A stretch of DNA of 13,676 nucleotides, taken from an uncultured Holophagaceae bacterium (GTDB taxonomy: Bacteria; Acidobacteriota; Holophagae; Holophagales; Holophagaceae). The notes under the pieces were generated by a model. That model did no database searches. It was not told where the DNA came from and worked only from the letters and a program-made list of their open reading frames with translations. The position numbers and the translations under genes are program-made. Shown here piece by piece: positions 6,677-12,731 of the stretch (position 1 is the stretch's first letter; each line of letters starts with the position of its first letter). The stretch spans positions 1 through 13,676 of the forward strand of contig CAITBU010000232.1 of the NCBI GenBank assembly GCA_903890595.1. The letters run 5' to 3'.

Positions 6677-6761
6677 ATTTGCTGCGCAAATTCAGATGGG
6701 AATTCGCTCTGCGAATTCCACAAAGAGTCTTTTGTTATCTGAATTCGCGCAGCGAATTCAG
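6673..6761. repeat. Cluster of three related palindromes between converging genes
   Basis: Three near-identical perfect stems with 3-base loops lie in 89 bp. CTGAATTTGC/GCAAATTCAG (6673-6682, 6686-6695; loop TGC), GGAATTCGC/GCGAATTCC (6699-6707, 6711-6719; loop TCT) and CTGAATTCGC/GCGAATTCAG (6739-6748, 6752-6761; loop GCA). A weaker ACAAA/TTTGT pair lies between the second and third. All share a GAATTYGC core. The first overlaps the stop codon of the CoA-binding gene; the third ends two bases from the stop of the minus-strand small ORF. The place and form fit a bidirectional transcript end or a REP-like extragenic palindrome cluster. Confidence 0.85.
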
Positions 6762-7777
6762 CCTAGGCCAGGCCCAGGCTCCGCCGCACTTCCAGCCGAT
6801 GTTCCTCGTGGGTCTGCACCACCAGCGGGACTTCCTTCCGCCACAGCTTGTAGAAATCGGCGAAGGAGATGGTCGGCTTCGCCTCGACGCCAGGGGTCGA
6901 GGCTTCGGTTGAGGCCGGCGAGGACATCTCGCGGGTACCAGGCTTGAGGATCATGGGTTTGGTTCCTTAGGAGAGAAATGTAAGCGGTCTGAAGCCGATA
7001 GGCAACCACAGATTCGGCTGGTTTTTCCCGGGTCCGAACCGCCATCACGGCCTCGAGGCCCTGGGCCATGGTTGCCGGGCCGTCCTCCTGGACCCGCACG
7101 TGGTAGAGATGGAACCCCCGGCTCACCTCGGAGGCCAGGTGCAGGAATGTGTTGGGGGCGCCGGCGTGGGCCCGGGCCATGCGGTCCAGGGGGACGTAGC
7201 GGCCCTCCCGCTCCGAGCGGGCCAGCATGGCCCTCAGGCTGGCTTCAGGGCTGCGGTCTGTGTAGGCCACATGGATCTCCCCGCACCCCGAGCGGGCCAG
7301 GCGCCCCAGGAGGAACTCCAGGCCTTCGGGCTCGGCGTGGGGGGCATCGAAGGCGGCCCCGAAGGCCCCGCCCAGGGCTAGTGCGCCGGTGGTCTTGCCG
7401 GAGGCCTGGCCGCCCATGAAGATGATGACCGGCGCCCCCCCGGCCCGTTCCAGGGCCCGGTCCCGGAGGCGCTTGCCCAGGGCGTTGAGGTGGATCGCCG
7501 CCCGGCCTCCGGGGTCCTCCAGGGCCTCATAGCCCTGGGTGGGGTTGGCGCAGAGGGTGGGCAGCAGGGTGGCCAGGATGTCCCCATTCACCAGCTGCCC
7601 CTCCAGGGTGCTGGGTAGGCTGGCGTATTCGGCCAGGGCCTTGTCCGTGTGGCGGGCCCGGTCGGCGGCCTCGTGCTCCAGGGCGGACCGCAGCTCAAGG
7701 CGCTCAGCCTCCGCCAACTCCCAGTAGGAGCGGCGTGCATGCCAGGCGACCTGTTGCCAGGAAGGAAAGGGGGCCAT
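6758..7777 (-). CDS. Zeta-toxin-like P-loop kinase
   Basis: Product of up to 339 residues. A Walker A motif, GGQASGKT (residues 122-129), follows the hydrophobic strand APVIIFM. Downstream come HVAYTDRSPEASLRAMLARSEREGRYVPLDRMARAHAGAP, matching the R..RA...GR.VP region of the zeta/PezT toxin domain, and TFLHLASEV. Zeta toxins phosphorylate UDP-sugar peptidoglycan precursors; whether this one does is not shown. Residues 1-60 are a helical extension rich in Ala, Glu and Arg. The segment before the P-loop (VNGDILATLLPT, GRAAIHLNALGKRLRD) resembles the usual substrate-proximal region. I chose ATG 7777 because a promoter ends six bases before it; there is no Shine-Dalgarno. The final 85 or so residues (after about 7045) lose G/C third-position bias and overlap another ORF, so the true C terminus is doubtful. 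No epsilon/PezA-like antitoxin gene is seen. Confidence 0.75.
   Translation of the reverse strand: MAPFPSWQQVAWHARRSYWELAEAERLELRSALEHEAADRARHTDKALAEYASLPSTLEGQLVNGDILATLLPTLCANPTQGYEALEDPGGRAAIHLNALGKRLRDRALERAGGAPVIIFMGGQASGKTTGALALGGAFGAAFDAPHAEPEGLEFLLGRLARSGCGEIHVAYTDRSPEASLRAMLARSEREGRYVPLDRMARAHAGAPNTFLHLASEVSRGFHLYHVRVQEDGPATMAQGLEAVMAVRTREKPAESVVAYRLQTAYISLLRNQTHDPQAWYPRDVLAGLNRSLDPWRRGEADHLLRRFLQAVAEGSPAGGADPRGTSAGSAAEPGPGLG
6763..6954 (-). CDS. Small unknown protein nested in the 3' end of the zeta-like gene
   Basis: ATG 6954 begins 63 residues ending at TAG 6763, in a different frame from the zeta-like ORF that covers the same bases. Reasons to believe it: AAGGA (6964-6968) nine bases upstream, a candidate promoter at 6977-7005, and third codon positions about 84% G/C against roughly half for the overlapping frame. 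The first 25 residues are Ser/Thr/Pro-rich and likely disordered. The rest (ISFADFYKLWRKEVPLVV, then a charged EEHRLEVRRSL tail) looks like one or two amphipathic helices. I do not recognise the family. Its position behind a toxin-like kinase makes an antitoxin conceivable but this is only a guess. Confidence 0.55.
   Translation of the reverse strand: MILKPGTREMSSPASTEASTPGVEAKPTISFADFYKLWRKEVPLVVQTHEEHRLEVRRSLGLA
6977..7005 (-). promoter_or_regulatory. Candidate promoter for the small nested ORF
   Basis: On the minus strand TTGCCT (7005-7000) is followed after exactly 17 bases by TACATT (6982-6977); each box matches the sigma-70 consensus at four of six positions. Transcription would start near 6970, just before the AAGGA ribosome binding site of the 63-codon ORF. 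The stretch is poor in G/C third positions for the zeta-like frame, which suits a control region. Confidence 0.4.
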
Positions 7778-7783
7778 CGGGAC

Positions 7784-7812
7784 AAGGTAGCCGAGTGGCG
7801 TCGCGGGGCCAA
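7784..7812 (-). promoter_or_regulatory. Candidate leaderless promoter of the zeta-like gene
   Basis: TTGGCC (7812-7807), 17 bases, then TACCTT (7789-7784), then six bases to the ATG at 7777. The -10 box ends where transcription would start at or next to the ATG, and there is no Shine-Dalgarno. This is the usual form of a leaderless mRNA. Confidence 0.45.
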
Positions 7813-7834
7813 ACCCGAGGTGGCCGGAACCCCG

Positions 7835-7840
7835 TATGCT
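7835..7840 (+). promoter_or_regulatory. Candidate -10 box (leaderless) for the acyltransferase gene
   Basis: TATGCT (four of six matches to TATAAT) ends six bases before ATG 7847, the same geometry as the divergent zeta-like gene on the other strand. No good -35 box is seen at 16-18 bases upstream. GGGGG between box and ATG could act as a poor ribosome binding site instead. Confidence 0.35.
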
Positions 7841-7846
7841 GGGGGC

Positions 7847-8770
7847 ATGGACGCATCCCGCCGACCCGTGCTGCTCTTCCCTGGTCAGGGGACGGAGGCC
7901 GTGGGCATGGCCGCTGGGTGGGCGGGGCAGGGCGCCTGGGTCGAGACCCTGATGGCTGCCGAGACCCACCTCGGTGTCCCCCTGCGCAGGCTCATGGGGG
8001 AAGGTCCCCTGGAGGCCCTGCGGGCCCAGCGGGTGGCCCCCTATGCCGTGCTGGCCCACTCGGTGGGTGTGTTCCGGGCTTGGCGCCAGGCGGGTCTGCC
8101 CCTGCCGCTGGCCGCCACCGGGCACAGCATGGGCTTCTATTCCGCCTTGGTGGCAGCCGAGGTGGTGCCACTGGAGGCGGCGCTGGACCTGATCACAGCG
8201 GTGGAGGACCTGAGCGCTGAGGCCTTCGCCGGGCGGCCCATGGGCATGGCCTTCTGCATCGGCGTGCCGGAGGCGGACCTCCACCGGTTGCTGCTGGACC
8301 ACCCGGGCCTGGTGCTGTCCAACCGCAACGGCCGCGCCCAGTTCACCGTCTCCGGGGCCGTGGCGGACCTGGCGCCGCTGGTGGTGGCCCTGGCACCCGT
8401 GGCCCTCAAGGCCGGCCTCCTGCCCGTGCGCCACCCCCTGCACGGGCCCCACATGGCACCCCTGCTGCCGGCCCTGGCCCGCCGCCTGTCGGGTTGGTGT
8501 CCCGCCGATCCGGCTTTCCCCCTGCTGTCCCACTTCGACGGGCGGCCCCTGGCGGGGGGACCGGCGGCCTGGGACGAGGGCCTGGCTTCGGTGGCCCTGC
8601 CCGTGGACTGGCTGGCGGTGGTGGCCCGCCTCCAGCTGCTGGCGGGGCCGCTCTTGGAGTGCGGTAGCGGCAAGCAGCTGGCGGGGCTCACCCGCTGGGC
8701 GGAGCGGACCCTCCAGGTGGCCAGCCTGGCCCTGCCGCCCGAGCCCGGGGCATTGATTGCGGACGTGTAG
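7847..8770 (+). CDS. FabD-like acyltransferase lacking the malonyl-binding arginine
   Basis: Product of 307 residues in the malonyl-CoA:ACP transacylase family, close to the usual 300-320. Seen: FPGQGTEAVGM (oxyanion loop, residues 11-21), nucleophile Ser94 in GHSMGFYSAL, catalytic His199 in PLHGPHM, VSGAVADL, and LLECGSGKQLAGL near the C terminus. Without gaps, E. coli FabD Ser92 to Arg117 corresponds here to Ser94 to Val119: the arginine that binds the malonyl carboxylate is missing. PVQW of FabD is PVDW here. So the substrate may be another acyl-CoA, or the protein has changed role. The frame is open upstream to 7649, but that part is antisense to the zeta-like gene; MDASRRPVLLFPGQG is the natural N terminus. 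No acyl carrier protein, fabH or fabG gene is adjacent, so I do not call it fabD. Confidence 0.85.
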   Translation: MDASRRPVLLFPGQGTEAVGMAAGWAGQGAWVETLMAAETHLGVPLRRLMGEGPLEALRAQRVAPYAVLAHSVGVFRAWRQAGLPLPLAATGHSMGFYSALVAAEVVPLEAALDLITAVEDLSAEAFAGRPMGMAFCIGVPEADLHRLLLDHPGLVLSNRNGRAQFTVSGAVADLAPLVVALAPVALKAGLLPVRHPLHGPHMAPLLPALARRLSGWCPADPAFPLLSHFDGRPLAGGPAAWDEGLASVALPVDWLAVVARLQLLAGPLLECGSGKQLAGLTRWAERTLQVASLALPPEPGALIADV

Positions 8771-8826
8771 GTAAAGGACGCAATTTTCCCAATCAATTCG
8801 TTGGATTGCTATTGCCTTGGTCTGGC

Positions 8827-10554
8827 ATGATGGGAGGCCAACCCATAGGTGCCCGGATCCAACTCCCAGCCTCCTCTGCCACCCAACGCCTCGGTGATGC
8901 CGTCGCTCACCGCTGTTCCCAGGTGCTCTATCGCTGCCTCGAAGAGGTGGGAAGCACCAAGGGTGTGCTGTACCTGCGCCTCCCGGGCCAGCGGAGCTTC
9001 GATGTGGTCAGCTTCTACGGCTGGCCCCGGGGTAAGACCCCCCCGACAGTGCTTCCAGAGGGGCATTCCCTCCTCGCCCGCGCCCAGCGGGAGCGGCGCT
9101 CCTTTCTGGTGGAGAGCCGGGCAGACTGGCCGGAGCTAACCGAAGCAGGGACGGACGAAACCTTTCCCCGGGCCTTCGTCACGCCCCTCCACCTGGAAGG
9201 GGTCTGGGTGGGTCTGCTGGTCCAGCGGGATCGCATCCGGGGTGGCACCTACCACCCCGAGGAAGATGAGCAGACCACCCTGGCCATCTGTCGGGACCTG
9301 GTAACGGAGCTTCGTGGCCAAGGCTTCCAGGCGGCTGAGCCGGCCCCACCGCCGGTGGCCCGCCCGGTGCCGACCCGGACCGCAGCAGAACCTGAGCGCC
9401 CCTCGGCCGGGTCCCGCAGTCCGGAACAGCTCCACGGCTTCCCCGGCGGCGCCGCGACCTACGCCTCGGTGCCCTGGGACCCGGACCGCACCCTCAGCGG
9501 CTGGGTGGCCCCGCCACCCCCCAACCCGGATCGCAAGCGCGGCATGGTGCGCCCGGAGCTGCGGACCTTCTTCTGGGAGGTGGCGGAGCTCATCAGCAAG
9601 CTGCTGTCCGCTTCCGCTGTGGCCCTTTGGATTGATGATCCCGAGGAGCTCCGCCCCATCCTGGCCTACAGCACCTTCCCGCTGTCGGACTCCCTGCAGC
9701 AGCAGCTCCTGGGGCACGCCACGCCGCACCTGCCGGCAGTGCCCCCGCAGGACCTCCGCCTCATCACGCAGGCCGGCCTGGCCGAAATGCCGGCCCTCGG
9801 CGGGACCTTCGCTGTCTGCATGCCGCTGCTGCTGAACGAGAGCCTGCGCGGCCACGACCTGTTCATGGTCCTGCGCCAGGAGGAGCAGTCCTTCTCCCGG
9901 GCCGAGATCGAGGCCATCCAGCAGATGGGGCGGGTGCTGGCCCTTCACCTGCAGGAGTCCCGCCTCCACGAGCGGTACCACCACGCCTTCCTCTCGGTGA
10001 GCCACCGCATCCTGCAGTCGGGGGAGGGGCGGATGCCCAGCCTCCGCCCCCACAGCCTGGCCACCGCCCGCCTGGCCCGGGACCTGGCGCTCCGTTTGGG
10101 CCTGGCCACCGAGGAGGTGGAGGCGGTCAGCATTGCGGCGATCCTGCACGATGTCGGCCTCCTGATGCTGGACCCCAAGATGCTCGCCAAGCAGGACCTC
10201 AGCGCCGAGGAGCTGCGGAAGGTGCGCAGCCACCCGGAGCTGGCGGCGGTGTTCCTGAAGGACCTGCGCTTCCCCTTCGATGTGGTGAGGACCATCCGGC
10301 ACCACCACGAGCGCTGGGACGGGAACGGCTATCCGGACCGCCTGCGGGAGACCGCCATCCCCATGGGCAGCCGCATCATCGGCATCATCGAGGCCTACGA
10401 GGTGATGACCAGCGGCAAGGGCTACCGCAGCCCCATGGGCTTCCGCCAGGCCCTGGAAGAGGTGAGCAGCGAGGCCGGGGCCCAGTTCGACCCGGAGGTG
10501 GTGAAGGCCTTCCAGGAGCTCATGACCCGCAAGGCAGACCGGGGCTCCTGGTAA
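8827..10554 (+). CDS. GAF-GAF-HD-GYP domain protein (putative c-di-GMP phosphodiesterase)
   Basis: Product of 575 residues, without signal peptide or membrane helix. Residues about 15-165 form a GAF-like domain (YRCLEEVGSTKGVLYLRLP, VTPLHLEGVWVGLLVQRD). A Pro-rich linker spans about 170-240. A second GAF-like domain covers about 245-380 (ELISKLLSASAVALWIDD, FAVCMPLLLNESL). The HD-GYP domain follows: His409, His441-Asp442 in ILHDVG, His492-494 and GYP (501-503) in HHERWDGNGYP. HD-GYP enzymes hydrolyse cyclic di-GMP. Differences from the family pattern: Lys after HDxG is Leu, the Glu four residues before the first His is Ser405, and the first Asp of the later DxxD motif is Glu522, so metal binding may differ. 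ATG 8827 or 8830 is chosen because translation from upstream TTG codons has no better signal; no strong Shine-Dalgarno is seen. The next gene starts 19 bases downstream. Confidence 0.88.
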   Translation: MMGGQPIGARIQLPASSATQRLGDAVAHRCSQVLYRCLEEVGSTKGVLYLRLPGQRSFDVVSFYGWPRGKTPPTVLPEGHSLLARAQRERRSFLVESRADWPELTEAGTDETFPRAFVTPLHLEGVWVGLLVQRDRIRGGTYHPEEDEQTTLAICRDLVTELRGQGFQAAEPAPPPVARPVPTRTAAEPERPSAGSRSPEQLHGFPGGAATYASVPWDPDRTLSGWVAPPPPNPDRKRGMVRPELRTFFWEVAELISKLLSASAVALWIDDPEELRPILAYSTFPLSDSLQQQLLGHATPHLPAVPPQDLRLITQAGLAEMPALGGTFAVCMPLLLNESLRGHDLFMVLRQEEQSFSRAEIEAIQQMGRVLALHLQESRLHERYHHAFLSVSHRILQSGEGRMPSLRPHSLATARLARDLALRLGLATEEVEAVSIAAILHDVGLLMLDPKMLAKQDLSAEELRKVRSHPELAAVFLKDLRFPFDVVRTIRHHHERWDGNGYPDRLRETAIPMGSRIIGIIEAYEVMTSGKGYRSPMGFRQALEEVSSEAGAQFDPEVVKAFQELMTRKADRGSW

Positions 10555-10573
10555 CCTGGGACCGGGAGCCCGG

Positions 10574-11116
10574 ATGCCTTCGAACCATCGTCAGCGTGGA
10601 TTCACCATGGCCCTGGCCTTGGCCATGGCGGTGGGCATGGGCATCCTGCTCATGAAGACCGCCCCCGCCCTCAGCGCAGAGGTGCAGCGCGCCAACGAGG
10701 AGGAGCTGATCTTCCGAGGCGAGGCCATCGCCGAGGCGCTGCGGATCTATTTCGCGCGGGCCAAGCAGTACCCCCGGGATCTGGATGAGGTCATGAAGGT
10801 GCGGCCGCGGATCCTGCGCCAGAAGTACAAGGACCCCATGACCCCGACGGGGGACTGGGAGTTCATCACCCAGGTGCAGCCAGGGGCCTCTGGCAACACC
10901 CAGGGCCTCCCCATCGTGGGCGTCCGGAGCAAGGGCACCCAGAACGGGATTCACATCTACCAGTTCAAGGAGCAGGTGCGGGACTGGACCTTCTCGGCGG
11001 ACCAGAACCTGCTGGGCCTGGGCGATGAGGCGACTCGCCTGCGCAACCTGCAGAGGACGCCCACACCCGCCACCCAGGGCCAGTCGCAGACCCCGACCCC
11101 GACCCCCAAGAACTGA
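10574..11116 (+). CDS. Pseudopilin-like (type II secretion/type IV pilin-like) protein
   Basis: Product of 180 residues. The N terminus reads RQRGFTMALALAMAVGMG: a basic leader, the prepilin peptidase site Gly/Phe (Gly9-Phe10), then one hydrophobic helix to about residue 33, continuing into a long charged helix (EVQRANEEELIFRGEAIAEALRIYFA). This is the shape of pilins and pseudopilins, which sit in the inner membrane and assemble into periplasmic fibres. The Glu usually found at mature position 5 is absent (Leu), as in some minor pseudopilins. A small globular part follows (YPRDLDEVMKVRPRILRQKYKDPMTP), and the tail is Thr/Pro/Gln-rich (about 158-180). GGGAG lies six bases before ATG. It follows the HD-GYP gene and precedes dacB by six bases, so all three may be one operon; no secretion ATPase or secretin gene is in the window. 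Confidence 0.75.
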   Translation: MPSNHRQRGFTMALALAMAVGMGILLMKTAPALSAEVQRANEEELIFRGEAIAEALRIYFARAKQYPRDLDEVMKVRPRILRQKYKDPMTPTGDWEFITQVQPGASGNTQGLPIVGVRSKGTQNGIHIYQFKEQVRDWTFSADQNLLGLGDEATRLRNLQRTPTPATQGQSQTPTPTPKN

Positions 11117-11122
11117 GGTCCC

Positions 11123-12259
11123 ATGAAGCCCGGTCTGCTGTCCCTCCTCCTGTTGGTGGCCCAGGTGCTGCCCGCCCAGGACCTGCGAGCCTGGGCCCTG
11201 CGCCTGGAAGCCCGGGGCGTGCGGGTCTCCGCTGGCCTCTGGGATGCCAACACCGGCAAGGCCCTGGGCCGGCATCGGGATGATCTGGCCCTGATCCCCG
11301 CCAGCACCACCAAGGCGGTCACCACCTACGCACTGCTCAAAAGTCTCAAGCCGGAGTTCCTCCTGGAGACCGAGGTCTGGGGCGACCTCGTCGATGGGGT
11401 GGTCCAGGGCGACCTGACCTTCAAGGGTGCCGGGGACCCTCTCCTGACCAGCGAGCGGATCTGGCTGCTGGCGCAGTCGCTCAAAAAGGCTGGCGTGCGG
11501 CGGGTGAAGGGCAGCATCCGCCTGGACCAGGGGGCCTTTGACGCCCAGCGGGCGCCCCAGGGCTGGGAGAACACCTCCGCCGACACCCTGCCTTCTGTGC
11601 TGGCCTTGTCTGTGAACTTCAACCGGGACGAGACGGGACGCCAGGTGGCGGACCCCCAGCGCCTGGCCCGGGAGACCCTGCAGCGCCTCCTGGTGGAGAC
11701 GGGCATCCCTGTGGACGGCCTTCCCGCTGGGGCCTCCACCCCGCGCAAGCTGCTGGCCTGGCCCTCACCGCCCCTGCGCTCCCTGGTCCTGGACATCAAC
11801 AAGTGGTCCAACAACTTCATGGTCGAGATGCTGGTGCGGTCCTTCGGCGAGGGCTCCTGGCCCCGGGGCGTGAAGCGCATCCAGGCCTTCTACCAGGACG
11901 CCTTCGACCTGGGGCCCGAGGTCGTCAAGATCACGGACGGCTCCGGCCTCAGCAAGGACAACCGCCTCTCGGCCCGCACGCTGGCCATCATCCTGCGGGG
12001 TGCCTACCACGACTTCGAGGTGGGGCCGGAGTTCGTGTCCTCCCTCAAGATCATCGGCGGAGAGCCCTGGAAGCTGAAGGTGAAGGACCCCAACCTGGCC
12101 CGGCGGGTGCGGGTGAAGACCGGCCACCTGGACCACGTCACCAGCCTGTGCGGCTACCTGCAGACCCCCGAAGGCAAGGTGCGGGTCTTCGCCATCGTCC
12201 TTAATGGCCCCTGCACCGATGACGATATCTGGGACCAGGTCTCCCGCTGGGCCAACTGA
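11123..12259 (+). CDS. dacB: D-alanyl-D-alanine carboxypeptidase/endopeptidase, PBP4 (DacB) family
   Basis: Product of 378 residues of the peptidase S13 family, periplasmic, acting on peptidoglycan stem peptides (removing terminal D-Ala or cutting cross-links). A signal peptide is present (residues 1 to about 18, cleavage after VLPA). Active-site motifs are complete: Ser61-x-x-Lys64 in PASTTK, Ser229-Asn230-Asn231 in KWSNNFMVE, and Lys332-Thr-Gly in VKTGHLD. FKGAGDPLLTS, KGSIRLDQGAFD and ITDGSGLSKDNRLS also match PBP4. It is shorter than E. coli PBP4 (477), mostly through reduced insert domains, so membrane attachment and accessory contacts may differ. The Shine-Dalgarno GAGGT overlaps the stop codon of the pilin-like gene, implying co-translation. 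Deciding between carboxypeptidase and endopeptidase activity is not possible from sequence. Confidence 0.93.
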   Translation: MKPGLLSLLLLVAQVLPAQDLRAWALRLEARGVRVSAGLWDANTGKALGRHRDDLALIPASTTKAVTTYALLKSLKPEFLLETEVWGDLVDGVVQGDLTFKGAGDPLLTSERIWLLAQSLKKAGVRRVKGSIRLDQGAFDAQRAPQGWENTSADTLPSVLALSVNFNRDETGRQVADPQRLARETLQRLLVETGIPVDGLPAGASTPRKLLAWPSPPLRSLVLDINKWSNNFMVEMLVRSFGEGSWPRGVKRIQAFYQDAFDLGPEVVKITDGSGLSKDNRLSARTLAIILRGAYHDFEVGPEFVSSLKIIGGEPWKLKVKDPNLARRVRVKTGHLDHVTSLCGYLQTPEGKVRVFAIVLNGPCTDDDIWDQVSRWAN

Positions 12260-12289
12260 GGGGGGACCGCTTCATGGCATTTCCCTCAT

Positions 12290-12318
12290 TTGCTCAAGTT
12301 TTTTTCTGGTATTACGAT
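12290..12318 (+). promoter_or_regulatory. Candidate promoter for the response regulator gene
   Basis: TTGCTC (12290-12295), 17 bases including a run of seven T, then TACGAT (12313-12318) with four of six matches. The stretch is clearly AT-rich compared with its surroundings and sits just before a strong Shine-Dalgarno (GGGAGG, 12328-12333). It suggests the regulator is transcribed apart from dacB. Confidence 0.4.
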
Positions 12319-12337
12319 GAGGTGACTGGGAGGCACC

Positions 12338-12709
12338 ATGTCTCGTATTGCCGTGGTGGACGACAGTCGCCTGGTCCGGGCGTACTCTGCAGGTGCCCTG
12401 CGCGCCTCCGGCCACGAACCCGTAGAGGTGGACCCCACCTCGCTCTCCGATGTGCTGAAGGTGCTCCGGGACACGCCGGTGGCCCTGCTCATGGCCGACT
12501 GCCTCATGCCGGACTGTCCTGGGGAGAGCTTGGTGCGGGCCTGCCGCGAGGACCCGGTCCTGAAGGACCTGCCCATCCTCATCGTCTCGGCCCACCGGGA
12601 CGAGGGGAGCCTCAACCGGCTTCAGCAGCTGGGCATCTCCGGGTTCCTCTTCAAGCCGGTGGAGGCCTCCGCCCTGGTGGGCAAGGTTGCCGAGGCTCTC
12701 GAGAGCTGA
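12338..12709 (+). CDS. Single-domain response regulator (CheY-like receiver)
   Basis: Product of 123 residues made of one receiver domain and no output domain. Expected residues are all present: the acidic pair Asp8-Asp9 in VVDDS, phospho-acceptor Asp54 followed by Met57-Pro58, Ser84 in LIVSAH at the switch position, and Lys106-Pro107 in LFKPVEA. It must act by binding a partner protein or as a phosphorelay intermediate, with phosphate from a histidine kinase that is not in the window. The membrane sensor at the left edge is too far away to link. GGGAGG is four bases upstream of ATG. An EamA transporter gene begins 22 bases after its stop, so the two may share a transcript without an obvious common task. 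CheY proper is unlikely to be provable here, since no chemotaxis genes are near. Confidence 0.93.
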   Translation: MSRIAVVDDSRLVRAYSAGALRASGHEPVEVDPTSLSDVLKVLRDTPVALLMADCLMPDCPGESLVRACREDPVLKDLPILIVSAHRDEGSLNRLQQLGISGFLFKPVEASALVGKVAEALES

Positions 12710-12731
12710 GCCCGCCCAGAAAGGCTCTGGC

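Noticed and set aside
8803..8815. Sigma-54-type promoter (TTGG...TTGC) before the HD-GYP gene
   Set aside because: The GG and GC pairs are nine bases apart instead of the ten required, and the TGGCAC part is absent.
11060..11116. Short repeats of CCGACC/CCCACA type at the end of the pilin-like gene
   Set aside because: They simply encode a Thr/Pro-rich tail and do not form a regular tandem array.
12257..12305. Intrinsic terminator after dacB (TGAGGG/CCCTCA and a T-run)
   Set aside because: The loop would be 20 bases, the stem only six pairs, and the T-run starts ten bases after the stem; it fits better as an AT-rich promoter region.
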